DNA of 64,000 bases from an uncultured Saprospirales bacterium (GTDB lineage: Bacteria; Bacteroidota; Bacteroidia; Chitinophagales; JADIYW01), in the NCBI GenBank assembly GCA_938008535.1, contig CALLKF010000069.1, positions 1-64,000 on the forward strand, read 5' to 3'. Each line of letters starts with the position of its first letter. The stretch's first letter is position 1. Under the pieces are notes generated by a model. That model was not told where the DNA came from, ran no database searches, and saw nothing but the letters and a program-made list of their open reading frames with translations. Below, piece by piece: positions 42,710-51,054 of the stretch. The position numbers and the translations under genes were made by a program.

Positions 42710-43105
42710 ATGAGTAAAAATTTAAAATCAATCACACTTATCGCAATAGTAATCCTTGCTGTAAGCTGCAAAAAAAACAAATCAGTAAATCCAAATTTAC
42801 CTATTGCCAATTTTACTATTATAGATGATACTATACCTTATGGCATTGGCTCTAATCTGGTTTTCGATTTCACTAATACATCTAGCAATGCAACCACTTA
42901 TCGCTGGGATTTTGGTGGTGGTTATACTACTACAGAAACTAATGGTCATATTGCATACACAACAACAGATTTAGTCAATTTTTTCTCAACAAATACAGTA
43001 GTTGGCGGTGATATCTATCATTCCAATCAAGTAAAATTAATTGCTAAAAACGGAAACGATTCAACTATCATTACAAAAACAATTGTGGTAAGAGAAGAGC
43101 TTTAG
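42710..43105 (+). CDS. Lipoprotein with PKD-like fold
   Basis: From ATG 42710 a 131-residue lipoprotein (signal ending ILAVSC, then KKNKSV). The mature part has PIANFTI, LVFDFTNTSSNATTYRWDFGGG and VKLIAKNGNDSTIITKTIVV, the strand order and YxWDFGDG-like turn of PKD domains, which mediate protein or glycan contacts at the surface. An upstream ATG (42665) adds MKSQIHELKNLITKK, which echoes the NLITKS tag before the two genes at 44702 and 45349. Leader duplicated at 44026. Confidence 0.75.
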   Translation: MSKNLKSITLIAIVILAVSCKKNKSVNPNLPIANFTIIDDTIPYGIGSNLVFDFTNTSSNATTYRWDFGGGYTTTETNGHIAYTTTDLVNFFSTNTVVGGDIYHSNQVKLIAKNGNDSTIITKTIVVREEL

Positions 43106-43179
43106 AAATAAAAAATTTGCTCAAATATTTTAATACAATTTCATTTAAAGCATTATATTTAATCTATAAAAAAATCAAC

Positions 43180-43671
43180 ATGAAAAATCAATTCAATATA
43201 ACTTTAGCTTTAATTATAGCATTAACATCGCTACAAGGTTGCAAAAAAGATAGCAATTCAAACAATCCAACTGGACAAGAAATTTTAACCATGAAAGTGA
43301 ATGGTGTTGATTGGGTTGGTGATGATAATCTAGCTGGATATATACAAACCACAAACAACAAAGCATATATTGGTGGAAGAAAATCAGCTACTGATGAAAC
43401 CTTAATTATAAGTAATATTCCTGTAACTGGTCTTGGTACCTATCCAATAATTCCAACACCAGGACAAGGTATAACATTTTTAAAAGACGGTGTTTCTCCT
43501 AAACAATATCGAGTAACTACAACTTTTCCTAAATCAAGAGCTTCGTTTACAATTACAAAACTAAACGGCGGATCTGTATTAAACAATATTGAAGGTACAT
43601 TTTCTGGTGCATTATATTATAGCGCAACGGATTCGGTAGTAATTACAAATGGCATTTTTAAGTTTAATTAA
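43180..43671 (+). CDS. DUF6252-like lipoprotein
   Basis: From ATG 43180 a 163-residue lipoprotein (signal ending SLQGC, then KKDSNS). The mature domain shows a pattern I associate with DUF6252-like proteins: LTMKVNGVDWVGDDN near the N-terminus, GLGTYPI in the middle, then FTITKLNGG, IEGTFSGALYY and VVITNGIFKFN. It is a beta-sandwich of unknown role, probably surface-exposed. The next-but-one lipoprotein (44127) shares this domain. Confidence 0.75.
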   Translation: MKNQFNITLALIIALTSLQGCKKDSNSNNPTGQEILTMKVNGVDWVGDDNLAGYIQTTNNKAYIGGRKSATDETLIISNIPVTGLGTYPIIPTPGQGITFLKDGVSPKQYRVTTTFPKSRASFTITKLNGGSVLNNIEGTFSGALYYSATDSVVITNGIFKFN

Positions 43672-43753
43672 TTTAAAAACAGAATTGGTTCGGTTAAAAT
43701 AAAGATATTAGAATATAGAAAAAAAATCATTTATTATACTTAATTAAATCTAC

Positions 43754-43782
43754 AAAACGCTTCATTACGAAGCGTTTTTTTT
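43754..43782 (+). terminator. Rho-independent terminator
   Basis: Stem AAAACGCTTC (43754-43763) with GAAGCGTTTT (43769-43778), 5-nt loop, T-run to 43782. Confidence 0.85.
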
Positions 43783-44025
43783 ATGTGTAAAATTACTTAA
43801 ACCATGATTATAGGTTAAAGATGGACTTGATTCTTAGCAGTATTATTTTCTGTAAAATCTGTGTAATCTTTGAGCAAAATGATGTATTTGAATAATTTTT
43901 TTAACTAAAAAACTGTAATAAAACTCTACTTTTTATTTTGCTTAAATATCAATTAATCTATTGATAAACAGTATTTTATTATTTAAGAAAAATTATATTT
44001 ATACTCAAAAACACAGTGCTGAAAA

Positions 44026-44126
44026 TCGATAATTGGCTCAAAAAGTAATTTTTTACCGATTGGTATTGATACATCTTTGTATTGTCAATAAGACGAACCA
44101 ATTATTCATCATTAAAAATAAACAAA
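44026..44126 (+). repeat. Duplicated lipoprotein leader, copy B
   Basis: Counterpart of 42563-42664. The 44-nt block next to the start codon is identical in both copies, while flanking bases have drifted. Confidence 0.75.
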
Positions 44127-44615
44127 ATGAAATTACAAATCACAAAAATCGCAATCTGCATCTTAGTTGTACTATCAACTATTGCATGCAAAAAAGAAGA
44201 AACAGTAACACCTAACGCATCATTAGATCAATATTTAACGATGCAAGTAAACGGAAGAAATTGGGCATCTACCAATGCAACAGAAGGTACTTATATGGCT
44301 GACATTATTGATGCGGCAACTATTACAGGTATGTCAAATGATACTTCGGTAATGGTTTCACTTTCCGGTGCTGATTCAGTAGCATCGTACAATGTAAAAC
44401 AAAGAGGTTTGTTTCGTTATCTAAGTCTGCGCGGCGATTATCAATTAAGATCGACAAGCACAAAAGGACACATGACTATTAATATCACTAATAGAGTAGA
44501 TGATCCCAAAAGCGACCTGGATAAAATCACAGCTACATTTTCAGGTGTTATTTATAACATCTACAATGCAAATGATTCCGTAATAATTACTAACGGACAA
44601 CTTGGCTTTAAATAA
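44127..44615 (+). CDS. DUF6252-like lipoprotein (second)
   Basis: From ATG 44127 a 162-residue lipoprotein (signal ending STIAC, then KKEETV). The mature part has YLTMQVNGRNWASTN, GHMTINITN, ITATFSGVIYN and VIITNGQLGFK, the same strand order as the protein at 43180, so they are paralogues. Its leader (44026-44126) is instead shared with the PKD-like lipoprotein at 42710, so leader and coding region have different histories. Confidence 0.75.
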   Translation: MKLQITKIAICILVVLSTIACKKEETVTPNASLDQYLTMQVNGRNWASTNATEGTYMADIIDAATITGMSNDTSVMVSLSGADSVASYNVKQRGLFRYLSLRGDYQLRSTSTKGHMTINITNRVDDPKSDLDKITATFSGVIYNIYNANDSVIITNGQLGFK

Positions 44616-44649
44616 ATCAAAATAAAGAATCCATTCAATAAAAAATAAA

Positions 44650-44729
44650 AACAAAACTCATGACAACAACATCATCATTCAGAAATTTGATTACAAAGAG
44701 TATGAATACAAAACAAATTTCAAAAATCG
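44650..44729 (+). repeat. 5' repeat of tandem lipoproteins, copy 1
   Basis: Highly similar to 45294-45376, covering the leader, an upstream ATG and the first codons of the signal peptide. Confidence 0.75.
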
Positions 44730-45256
44730 TATGTGTAATCATGTTGGTATTTTCCATGATTGCCTGCAAAAAAGAAACACCAGTAACGGTTGATAACATT
44801 AAACCAAAAATGCAACTGCAAATAACTGGTTATGCTGTCAACAAAACGTTTTACAGCGATAGTACGGATTACTATTCTACAGGTTCCTTATACTTAAAAC
44901 CTGATTTATCATACGATTTCACGTTAACAATTACGGATACTGGTGGCGTTAATTGGCTGCAAATGCAATCAGATACAAATGTGTTTAATATACAAAACTT
45001 TGCATCCATACCAACACCAGCAACATACACCATTGTGTCTGACATAAGCACCTATAAAATTTTAGGCGACAGAGCAAATCCTTACAAAAGCTACATCATG
45101 ACAGGAAATATTAAAGTAAGAAGCAACGCACAAAGTACAGATCCTCATGTTTTACAATGCATAGGCAGCGATTACACACCAAATATAGTAGGCTTAAACA
45201 TTCCATTTATTATTACCAATCAACCACCAAATGGTTATGGCTGGAAAGAACTATAA
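44702..45256 (+). CDS. Tandem lipoprotein, copy 1
   Basis: From ATG 44702 a 184-residue lipoprotein (signal ending SMIAC, then KKETPV). A further ATG at 44660 is in frame and adds MTTTSSFRNLITKS, which is conserved in the neighbour. The mature part is beta-rich: MQLQITGYAVNKTFYSD, GSLYLKPDLSYDFTLTITDTGG and an ending NQPPNGYGWKEL. Paralogous to the next gene across its length (GSLYLKP/GQLNLKP, TDTGG/SDTGG, PPNGYGW/PPYGYGW). Function unknown. Confidence 0.72.
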   Translation: MNTKQISKIVCVIMLVFSMIACKKETPVTVDNIKPKMQLQITGYAVNKTFYSDSTDYYSTGSLYLKPDLSYDFTLTITDTGGVNWLQMQSDTNVFNIQNFASIPTPATYTIVSDISTYKILGDRANPYKSYIMTGNIKVRSNAQSTDPHVLQCIGSDYTPNIVGLNIPFIITNQPPNGYGWKEL

Positions 45257-45293
45257 TACTTATCAAAAAATAATTAAATCACAAAAATAAATA

Positions 45294-45376
45294 AACAAAA
45301 CTCATGACAACAACATCATTATTATTCAGAAATTTGATTACAAAAAGTATGAATACAAAACAAATCTCAAAAATCG
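45294..45376 (+). repeat. 5' repeat of tandem lipoproteins, copy 2
   Basis: Near-identical to 44650-44729 with a 3-bp insertion (one extra TTA codon-sized unit in the upstream reading frame). Confidence 0.75.
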
Positions 45377-45897
45377 GATGTGCAATTATGCTTGTATTTT
45401 CTATGATCGCTTGCAAAAAAGAAGGCCCAGTTGTAAGAGATTCCGTAAAACCACATTCAACTTTACAAATTTCTGGTGGTGGCTTTAGCAAAACATTCGA
45501 TTCAGATAGTGATTACACTTATGGTCAATTAAATCTTAAACCAAATACAAAATATAATTTCAGCTTAGCAGCATCAGACACAGGTGGTTTGCGTTTATTA
45601 GAATTGCAAATGCCTTCGGATTTAACATTTGGAACAATAACTAGTATTACAGCACACACAGAACGCACAAGTGGTATATCAAAAATCTTTTCTGTTACTG
45701 GCACAGCTTCTGATCCATACACAAGTTTTATTATTTCTGGAAGCTTTACCACACAAGATGTGCAACAAGGTGAAGATTTAGGATATAGTATTTATTCAGG
45801 AGCACGTGATTATGGAAATTTAGTAGGTGCAATTAGCGTTTCATGTTTAGTTTCGTATTCACCACCTTATGGCTATGGCTGGATTTCAATTTTTTAA
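45349..45897 (+). CDS. Tandem lipoprotein, copy 2
   Basis: From ATG 45349 a 182-residue lipoprotein (signal ending SMIAC, then KKEGPV). In-frame ATG 45304 adds MTTTSLLFRNLITKS. The signal and leader are much more alike between the two copies than the mature domains, which have diverged strongly while keeping strand order. Ends PPYGYGWISIF. Last gene of the lipoprotein cluster, followed by a terminator at 45959. Confidence 0.72.
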   Translation: MNTKQISKIGCAIMLVFSMIACKKEGPVVRDSVKPHSTLQISGGGFSKTFDSDSDYTYGQLNLKPNTKYNFSLAASDTGGLRLLELQMPSDLTFGTITSITAHTERTSGISKIFSVTGTASDPYTSFIISGSFTTQDVQQGEDLGYSIYSGARDYGNLVGAISVSCLVSYSPPYGYGWISIF

Positions 45898-45958
45898 TCA
45901 ACTGCAATATAAAAAGATCATCCTGTTTATTTTTGATTAATTGGTTCCTTTGGATGAA

Positions 45959-45989
45959 AACTGTCTCGTCTTTGATGAGGCAGTTTTTT
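45959..45989 (+). terminator. Rho-independent terminator
   Basis: AACTGTCTCGTC (45959-45970) pairs with GATGAGGCAGTT (45974-45985), two G-U pairs, then a T-run. Confidence 0.8.
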
Positions 45990-46015
45990 ATATTTAGTGC
46001 AATCTGTTAGAGAAA

Positions 46016-46786
46016 CTAAATTACAAAAGCAATTTCCTTAAAGCCAAATTTTTCTTCCGAAATTTCGGAACCATTTTTAGTTTCTACAATCAAATTTCCA
46101 TATTCATCAACATCTTTAATTTTTCCTTCAAATTCAATGTCATTTTTTTTAAAGATTGATGAAATATTATATCGAAATAAATTTTCTAAATAATCACTTT
46201 TCAATCGATTGAATTTTCGTTCTTTCAACAGTAAAAAATATTTTTCTATCGATGCTAAAAGATGATTTAACACGTCATTTTTATTCATTTCATTTTCTAA
46301 AACTAAACTCAAACTCGTTGCATTGATATCTTTTGCAAAATTTTCCTGATTAACATTTAATCCAATTCCAATAACAGAATATTTAAGATGCATGCCAACA
46401 ATGGTGTTTTCTATCAAAATTCCGGCGATTTTTTTTGTGTTTATATAGATATCGTTTGGCCATTTTATTGAAGCAGCTTGTTGCAATTGCTTTAGGAAAG
46501 ATTGCATTCCAAGAGAAATTGCCATATTCAGCCAAAATTGTTCTGTAGCTTTTAAAAACGAAGTTTGATAAATTATGCTGAAAGTGAGGTTTTTATGTGC
46601 TTCGCTCTGCCAAATATTGCCTGTTTGACCACGACCGGCAAACTGTTCGTCTGCTAAAATGACAGTTCCATTAATTGGACTGCTTTTTGCAAGCATTTCC
46701 TTAGCGTAATTATTGGTAGAATCTACTTTTGGCAAATGTTCAAGAACTTTTCCTGTAAATAAAGTGTTGCTTATAATAATTTCCAA
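46016..46786 (-). CDS. birA: Biotin--[acetyl-CoA-carboxylase] ligase
   Basis: A 256-residue BirA without the N-terminal DNA-binding domain. Catalytic motifs: VDSTNNYAKEM, AGRGQTGNIW (biotinyl-AMP loop), IKWPNDIYINTKKIAGILIEN. It attaches biotin to carboxylase subunits. The only near start is TTG at 46786, 12 bp from the divergent rsfS start, leaving no room for two ordinary promoters. The palindrome at 46055-46070 lies in its 3' coding part (SEISEEKF). Confidence 0.92.
   Translation of the reverse strand: MEIIISNTLFTGKVLEHLPKVDSTNNYAKEMLAKSSPINGTVILADEQFAGRGQTGNIWQSEAHKNLTFSIIYQTSFLKATEQFWLNMAISLGMQSFLKQLQQAASIKWPNDIYINTKKIAGILIENTIVGMHLKYSVIGIGLNVNQENFAKDINATSLSLVLENEMNKNDVLNHLLASIEKYFLLLKERKFNRLKSDYLENLFRYNISSIFKKNDIEFEGKIKDVDEYGNLIVETKNGSEISEEKFGFKEIAFVI
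46055..46070. promoter_or_regulatory. 16-bp palindrome TTCCGAA-N2-TTCGGAA inside birA (copy 4)
   Basis: TTCCGAAATTTCGGAA within codons near the birA 3' end. It may be chance or coding constraint; listed because the arms are perfect. Confidence 0.3.
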
Positions 46787-46793
46787 AATTTAG

Positions 46794-46801
46794 TAGCTTT
46801 G
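46794..46801 (+). promoter_or_regulatory. -7 box overlapping the apparent rsfS start
   Basis: TAGCTTTG, whose last three bases are the TTG at 46799. If it is used, translation begins downstream, for example at TTG 46826. Confidence 0.35.
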
Positions 46802-47212
46802 AGTGAAATTATAAATAAAAATCGTTTGGAAAAATTAAAAGTAAAGAAAACAGTAAAAAAAATACAATTACCGAATTTAACTGATTTAGTGGTTTCACTA
46901 ATTCAAGATAAAAAAGGCAATGATATTGTAAGTTTAGATATGCGTGAAATTCCTGAAGCTATCACGGATTACTTCGTGATTTGTCATGCTGAATCAACAA
47001 CACAAGTACGTGCCATTACAGATTATTTGGAAGAAGAAGTGCGTAAACAAACTAATTTGAAACCATATCACGTTGAAGGTCGTTCAAATGCAGAATGGTG
47101 TTTGGTTGATTTTGGCGACGTAATTGTGCATATTTTCCAAACAGAAAAAAGAGAATTTTATCAGTTAGAAGATTTATGGAACGATGCAAAATTTCAACAT
47201 TACGCAAACTGA
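46799..47212 (+). CDS. rsfS: Ribosome silencing factor RsfS
   Basis: A 137-residue RsfS/Iojap protein that binds ribosomal protein uL14 and blocks subunit joining when nutrients are short. Core: KGNDIVSLDMREIPEAITDYFVICHAESTTQVRAITDYLEEEV, HVEGRSNAEWCLVDFGDVIVHIFQ and REFYQLEDLW. The start is uncertain: TTG 46799 is used here, but it lies in a -7 box, and TTG 46826 would give a 128-residue protein with the whole core. ftsH follows 71 bp later. Confidence 0.92.
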   Translation: MSEIINKNRLEKLKVKKTVKKIQLPNLTDLVVSLIQDKKGNDIVSLDMREIPEAITDYFVICHAESTTQVRAITDYLEEEVRKQTNLKPYHVEGRSNAEWCLVDFGDVIVHIFQTEKREFYQLEDLWNDAKFQHYAN

Positions 47213-47283
47213 TTAGAATAATATTATTATAAAACGCGTTGTAAATAATTTACAACTTATTGATTACGATTTAAAATATAAAC

Positions 47284-49242
47284 ATGGATTTTTTGCCCGA
47301 AAATGAAGAACCAAAAAAGAAAAAAGGTGGTTTCAATAGCTATTGGTTATTTGGATTGCTAATTGTTGCATTGTTAGCAACACAATTCTTAACCTTAAAT
47401 CTAAATATTAAACAAACTACAGAAGATGAATTTTTTAGAAAATTAGTGCCTTCTGGTGATGTTGCTCAAATTACGATAGTAAATAAAGATAGAGAAGACG
47501 CTCGTGTTGAGGTTTACATTAAAGAAGATTCTTTAAAAGCTAAAAAACAATATTCCGATTTTAAACAAAATAAAATGGGTTTTGCAAACAAAGGTCCATT
47601 GTATTCGTTTGAATTAACTTCTGCTACATCATTCAAAGATAAATTAGATGCAATTCAAAATCAAACTCCTTTTGAAAAATTAATAAAAGTAAAAAACGAA
47701 ACACAAAAAAGCATTTTCGACTTGTTACTATCAGCATTGCCATTTATTTTATTATTTGGCGTTTGGTTTTTTCTTATGCGCAAAGCATCTGGTGGAATGG
47801 GTGGCCCTGGTGGACAAATATTCAATATCGGAAAGTCGAAAGCAAATTTATATGATAAGGACACCAAAGTTAGCGTAACGTTTGATGATGTAGCTGGTTT
47901 AGATGAAGCAAAAGAAGAAGTAAAAGAAGTAGTGGATTTCTTAAAAAATCCGAAAAAATATACAGCACTCGGTGCAAAAATTCCGAAAGGTGTTTTATTA
48001 GTTGGACCTCCAGGAACTGGAAAAACATTATTAGCAAAAGCAATGGCTGGAGAAGCGCAAGTTCCTTTCTTTTCTATTTCAGGTTCTGATTTCGTAGAAA
48101 TGTTTGTTGGTGTTGGTGCATCACGTGTACGCGATTTATTCAAACAAGCAAGAGAAAAAGCACCATGTATTATTTTTATTGATGAGATAGATGCCGTTGG
48201 TCGCGCGCGTGGAAAAAACATGATGCAAAGTAACGACGAGCGCGAAAGCACATTGAATCAATTGCTAGTAGAAATGGATGGTTTTAGCGGTGATAAAGGT
48301 ATTATCATGTTGGCTGCAACCAACAGACCAGATGTATTAGATTCAGCCTTGTTGCGACCAGGTCGTTTTGACAGACAAATTTCTATTGACAAACCAGATC
48401 AAAAAGGTAGAGAACAAATATTCAAAGTGCATTTGAAAAAGTTGACTAAACTTGGACCAAATGTTACACCTGAAAAATTAGCTTCTTTAACACCAGGTTT
48501 TGCTGGTGCTGAAATTGCAAACGTTTGTAATGAAGCTGCTTTGGTTGCTGCGCGAAAAGAAAAAACGCAAGTAGAAGTAGAAGATTTTAACGAAGCAGTT
48601 GATAGAAGTATTGGTGGTTTAGAAAAGAAAAACAAAATAATATCACCACACGAAAAAGAAATAATTGCTTACCATGAAGCTGGTCACGCCATTTGTGGTT
48701 GGTATTTAGAACATGCACATCCATTATTAAAAGTAACCATTATTCCACGAGGAATTGCTGCACTTGGCTATGCGCAATATTTACCAAAAGAACAATATTT
48801 ATATAGAACAGAACAGTTATTAGATGAAATTTGTATGACGCTTGGTGGTCGTGCTGCAGAAGAAATTGTATTTGGTAAAATTTCAACTGGTGCGCAAAAC
48901 GATTTGCAACGCATCACACAATTATCGTATGCAATGGTAACAGTTTATGGAATGAATGAAAAAGTTGGAAATGTTTCGTTCTACGATCCACAACAAGATA
49001 CCACTTTCACAAAACCATATTCTGATGATACTGCAAAAGTAATTGACGAAGAAGTGCGTAAATTAATTGATACTGCATACAAACGTACAGTTGCATTATT
49101 AACTGAAAAACGAGAACAATTAAATAAAATTGCAGAAGCATTATTAGCAAAAGAAATTCTATTTAAAACAGATTTAGATGACTTAATTGGCAAACGTACT
49201 TTTGACGAAGAACCAATTCCTGTGGCTATTGCTATAGATTAA
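47284..49242 (+). CDS. ftsH: ATP-dependent zinc metalloprotease FtsH
   Basis: A 652-residue membrane-anchored AAA+ protease. Membrane helices at about 20-40 and 146-166 flank a periplasmic domain. The AAA domain has Walker A GPPGTGKT (241-248), Walker B IIFIDEID (297-304) and the arginine-finger region RPGRFDRQ. The zinc site is HEAGH (464-468), with the third ligand in the downstream helix. It degrades unassembled membrane proteins and short-lived regulators. It ends at a 14-bp-stem terminator. Confidence 0.97.
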   Translation: MDFLPENEEPKKKKGGFNSYWLFGLLIVALLATQFLTLNLNIKQTTEDEFFRKLVPSGDVAQITIVNKDREDARVEVYIKEDSLKAKKQYSDFKQNKMGFANKGPLYSFELTSATSFKDKLDAIQNQTPFEKLIKVKNETQKSIFDLLLSALPFILLFGVWFFLMRKASGGMGGPGGQIFNIGKSKANLYDKDTKVSVTFDDVAGLDEAKEEVKEVVDFLKNPKKYTALGAKIPKGVLLVGPPGTGKTLLAKAMAGEAQVPFFSISGSDFVEMFVGVGASRVRDLFKQAREKAPCIIFIDEIDAVGRARGKNMMQSNDERESTLNQLLVEMDGFSGDKGIIMLAATNRPDVLDSALLRPGRFDRQISIDKPDQKGREQIFKVHLKKLTKLGPNVTPEKLASLTPGFAGAEIANVCNEAALVAARKEKTQVEVEDFNEAVDRSIGGLEKKNKIISPHEKEIIAYHEAGHAICGWYLEHAHPLLKVTIIPRGIAALGYAQYLPKEQYLYRTEQLLDEICMTLGGRAAEEIVFGKISTGAQNDLQRITQLSYAMVTVYGMNEKVGNVSFYDPQQDTTFTKPYSDDTAKVIDEEVRKLIDTAYKRTVALLTEKREQLNKIAEALLAKEILFKTDLDDLIGKRTFDEEPIPVAIAID

Positions 49243-49265
49243 TATTTTTTGAAAGATAAATTTTA

Positions 49266-49300
49266 AAGAAGGTCTCGTTAAAAACGAGACCTTCTTTTTT
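49266..49300 (+). terminator. Strong Rho-independent terminator of ftsH
   Basis: Perfect 14-bp stem AAGAAGGTCTCGTT (49266-49279) with 49283-49296, 3-nt loop, T-run. Confidence 0.9.
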
Positions 49301-49357
49301 TGTATTCAATTTATTTCACATCGATTCTAAAAAACAACCAACGCATTCAATTTTCTC

Positions 49358-49365
49358 TATATTTG
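49358..49365 (+). promoter_or_regulatory. -7 box upstream of the 495-residue gene
   Basis: TATATTTG, 16 bp before the ATG at 49382. Confidence 0.4.
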
Positions 49366-49381
49366 TCGAAAATAATTTTTA

Positions 49382-50869
49382 ATGAAATCCTGGAAATGGG
49401 AACATTTATCTGAATTAGTTAAATCATTATCTGTTAATGAGAAACGATATTTTGCGTTGATGCAAAAAAAAGATTCTAAAAGCAAAAATTATATAAAACT
49501 CTTTGACGCAGTCAATCAACAAGTAGAATCTAAAAAAATTATAGCGAAATTTTCTGGAACAAAAATGAATGTTTCTTACGAAAAAAGCTATTTGATAAAA
49601 ATACTTTTAAAAAGTTTACGAAATTTTCACGAATCATCATCTATAGATACTATTATTTATCAAGCATTATTTGACATAGAAATTTTGTTAGATAAAAAGC
49701 TTTACGTGTTTTGTTTGGCATACACAGAATATTATTTAGCGTTATGCAAAGAATGCGAACTTTATGAATATCAGCTTCTATTATTGAAAGGAAAACGCAG
49801 ATGTATTTTGCGAATGGGTAACAACGACGCATATGCAGCAAACAATATTATAGAAGCTTCAACAGAAATGAATTGCCTGCAAAAACTGGAAAACATCAAC
49901 AACTTTAAAGCATTGCATCAAAATATGCATCAACTACTTAATCGCAAAGAAGGATTGGTAAATGCAGAAGATAAGGCAAGAATGAAAAAAATAATTGAGA
50001 ATGAAATCTTAACCGATATCAATAATGCACATTCATTTTTAGCAAAGATGATGTTCTACGATATAAAAATTTGGTATAACGCTAATTGCATAAACAACCA
50101 TTCTGTAGCGTATGATTTTTCGATTAAAAAAATTAAGTTATTAGAAAACAATACCTTCGTTCTAAAGTCTGCGCCACTTACTTATATGTCTGTATATGCT
50201 AACCAATACATTAGAGCGTACGCAATGCAAAAACTAGATGAACTGCCAAACATCATAGCAAAAATAGATTTGATTGCGAATAGTAAAAGTCCATTTATTT
50301 CGCAAGATATAAAGAATGAAGCGTTTGCACACAGCTCAGAAAAAATATTAGATTATTGCGTAGCTACTTTAAATTTCACAAAAGGTGTTCAATATTTTTT
50401 GCTCAATAAAAAGAGAATGAAGCAACAAAATTTTAAGCTGAATGATTTCTTTTTAATGACGCAACATTACTTTGTTGCTTATTTTTATTTTCATTTGAAA
50501 GAGTATAAAAATGCCATCAAACATATAAAAATAGTATTAGATGATTTTAAACCAGAAACAAGATTAATCACTTTTATTTGCGCAAAAATGATTAATATTT
50601 TAGTGCAGTATGAATTAGGAAATTTTGAGTTGATTCCTTATTTATTAAAATCAACCGAACGGATATTAAAATCAAATAAAATAGAAAATCCTGCTTTTTA
50701 TTTAACCGATGCGTTATTAAAAAAATTAACGCCAACTACTTCTAAAAAAGATGCTAAAGAATTATTTACAAATTATTCATCGCAACTAAATAACTTAACC
50801 AATAGGTATGATATTGCTTTTGTACAAGATGTTGGTTTGCATTTTTGGGCTGAAGAAAAGCTTAAATAA
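49382..50869 (+). CDS. Helical-repeat hypothetical protein, 495 residues
   Basis: A soluble, highly helical protein. The N-terminus (LSELVKSLSVNEKRYFALMQ followed by NYIKLFDAVNQQ and YLIKILLKSLRNFHE) has a pattern I have seen in Bacteroidota proteins of unknown role. The C-terminal half has helix pairs suggestive of TPR repeats (YFYFHLKEYKNAIKHIKIVL). Size and style match the protein at 40615-41997, so they may be distant relatives. Monocistronic, with its own -7 box. Function unknown. Confidence 0.62.
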   Translation: MKSWKWEHLSELVKSLSVNEKRYFALMQKKDSKSKNYIKLFDAVNQQVESKKIIAKFSGTKMNVSYEKSYLIKILLKSLRNFHESSSIDTIIYQALFDIEILLDKKLYVFCLAYTEYYLALCKECELYEYQLLLLKGKRRCILRMGNNDAYAANNIIEASTEMNCLQKLENINNFKALHQNMHQLLNRKEGLVNAEDKARMKKIIENEILTDINNAHSFLAKMMFYDIKIWYNANCINNHSVAYDFSIKKIKLLENNTFVLKSAPLTYMSVYANQYIRAYAMQKLDELPNIIAKIDLIANSKSPFISQDIKNEAFAHSSEKILDYCVATLNFTKGVQYFLLNKKRMKQQNFKLNDFFLMTQHYFVAYFYFHLKEYKNAIKHIKIVLDDFKPETRLITFICAKMINILVQYELGNFELIPYLLKSTERILKSNKIENPAFYLTDALLKKLTPTTSKKDAKELFTNYSSQLNNLTNRYDIAFVQDVGLHFWAEEKLK

Positions 50870-51054
50870 TACTTCTTTTTCACACATTTGGAATCCTATT
50901 TTTATTTTCACCAAATAGCTTATAATCAATTATTTGCACATTATATTTTTGATAAACCATCAAAAATATCATAGAAAAACGCAGTTAAATTGATTTTCGT
51001 GTGCGGTGTGCAATTATAATTTTGCGTTCATAAAAGTTATAAAAAAATTTAGCC

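Larger units (their letters stand above)
43672..44126. other. Long intergenic region with terminator and duplicated leader
   Basis: No gene seen. It holds a terminator (43754-43782), about 240 bp of plain AT-rich sequence, and leader copy B (44026-44126) directly before the next lipoprotein. Confidence 0.55.

Noticed and set aside
44033..44215. 60-codon frame in the lipoprotein leader
   Set aside because: It covers the duplicated leader and the start of the real lipoprotein in another frame.
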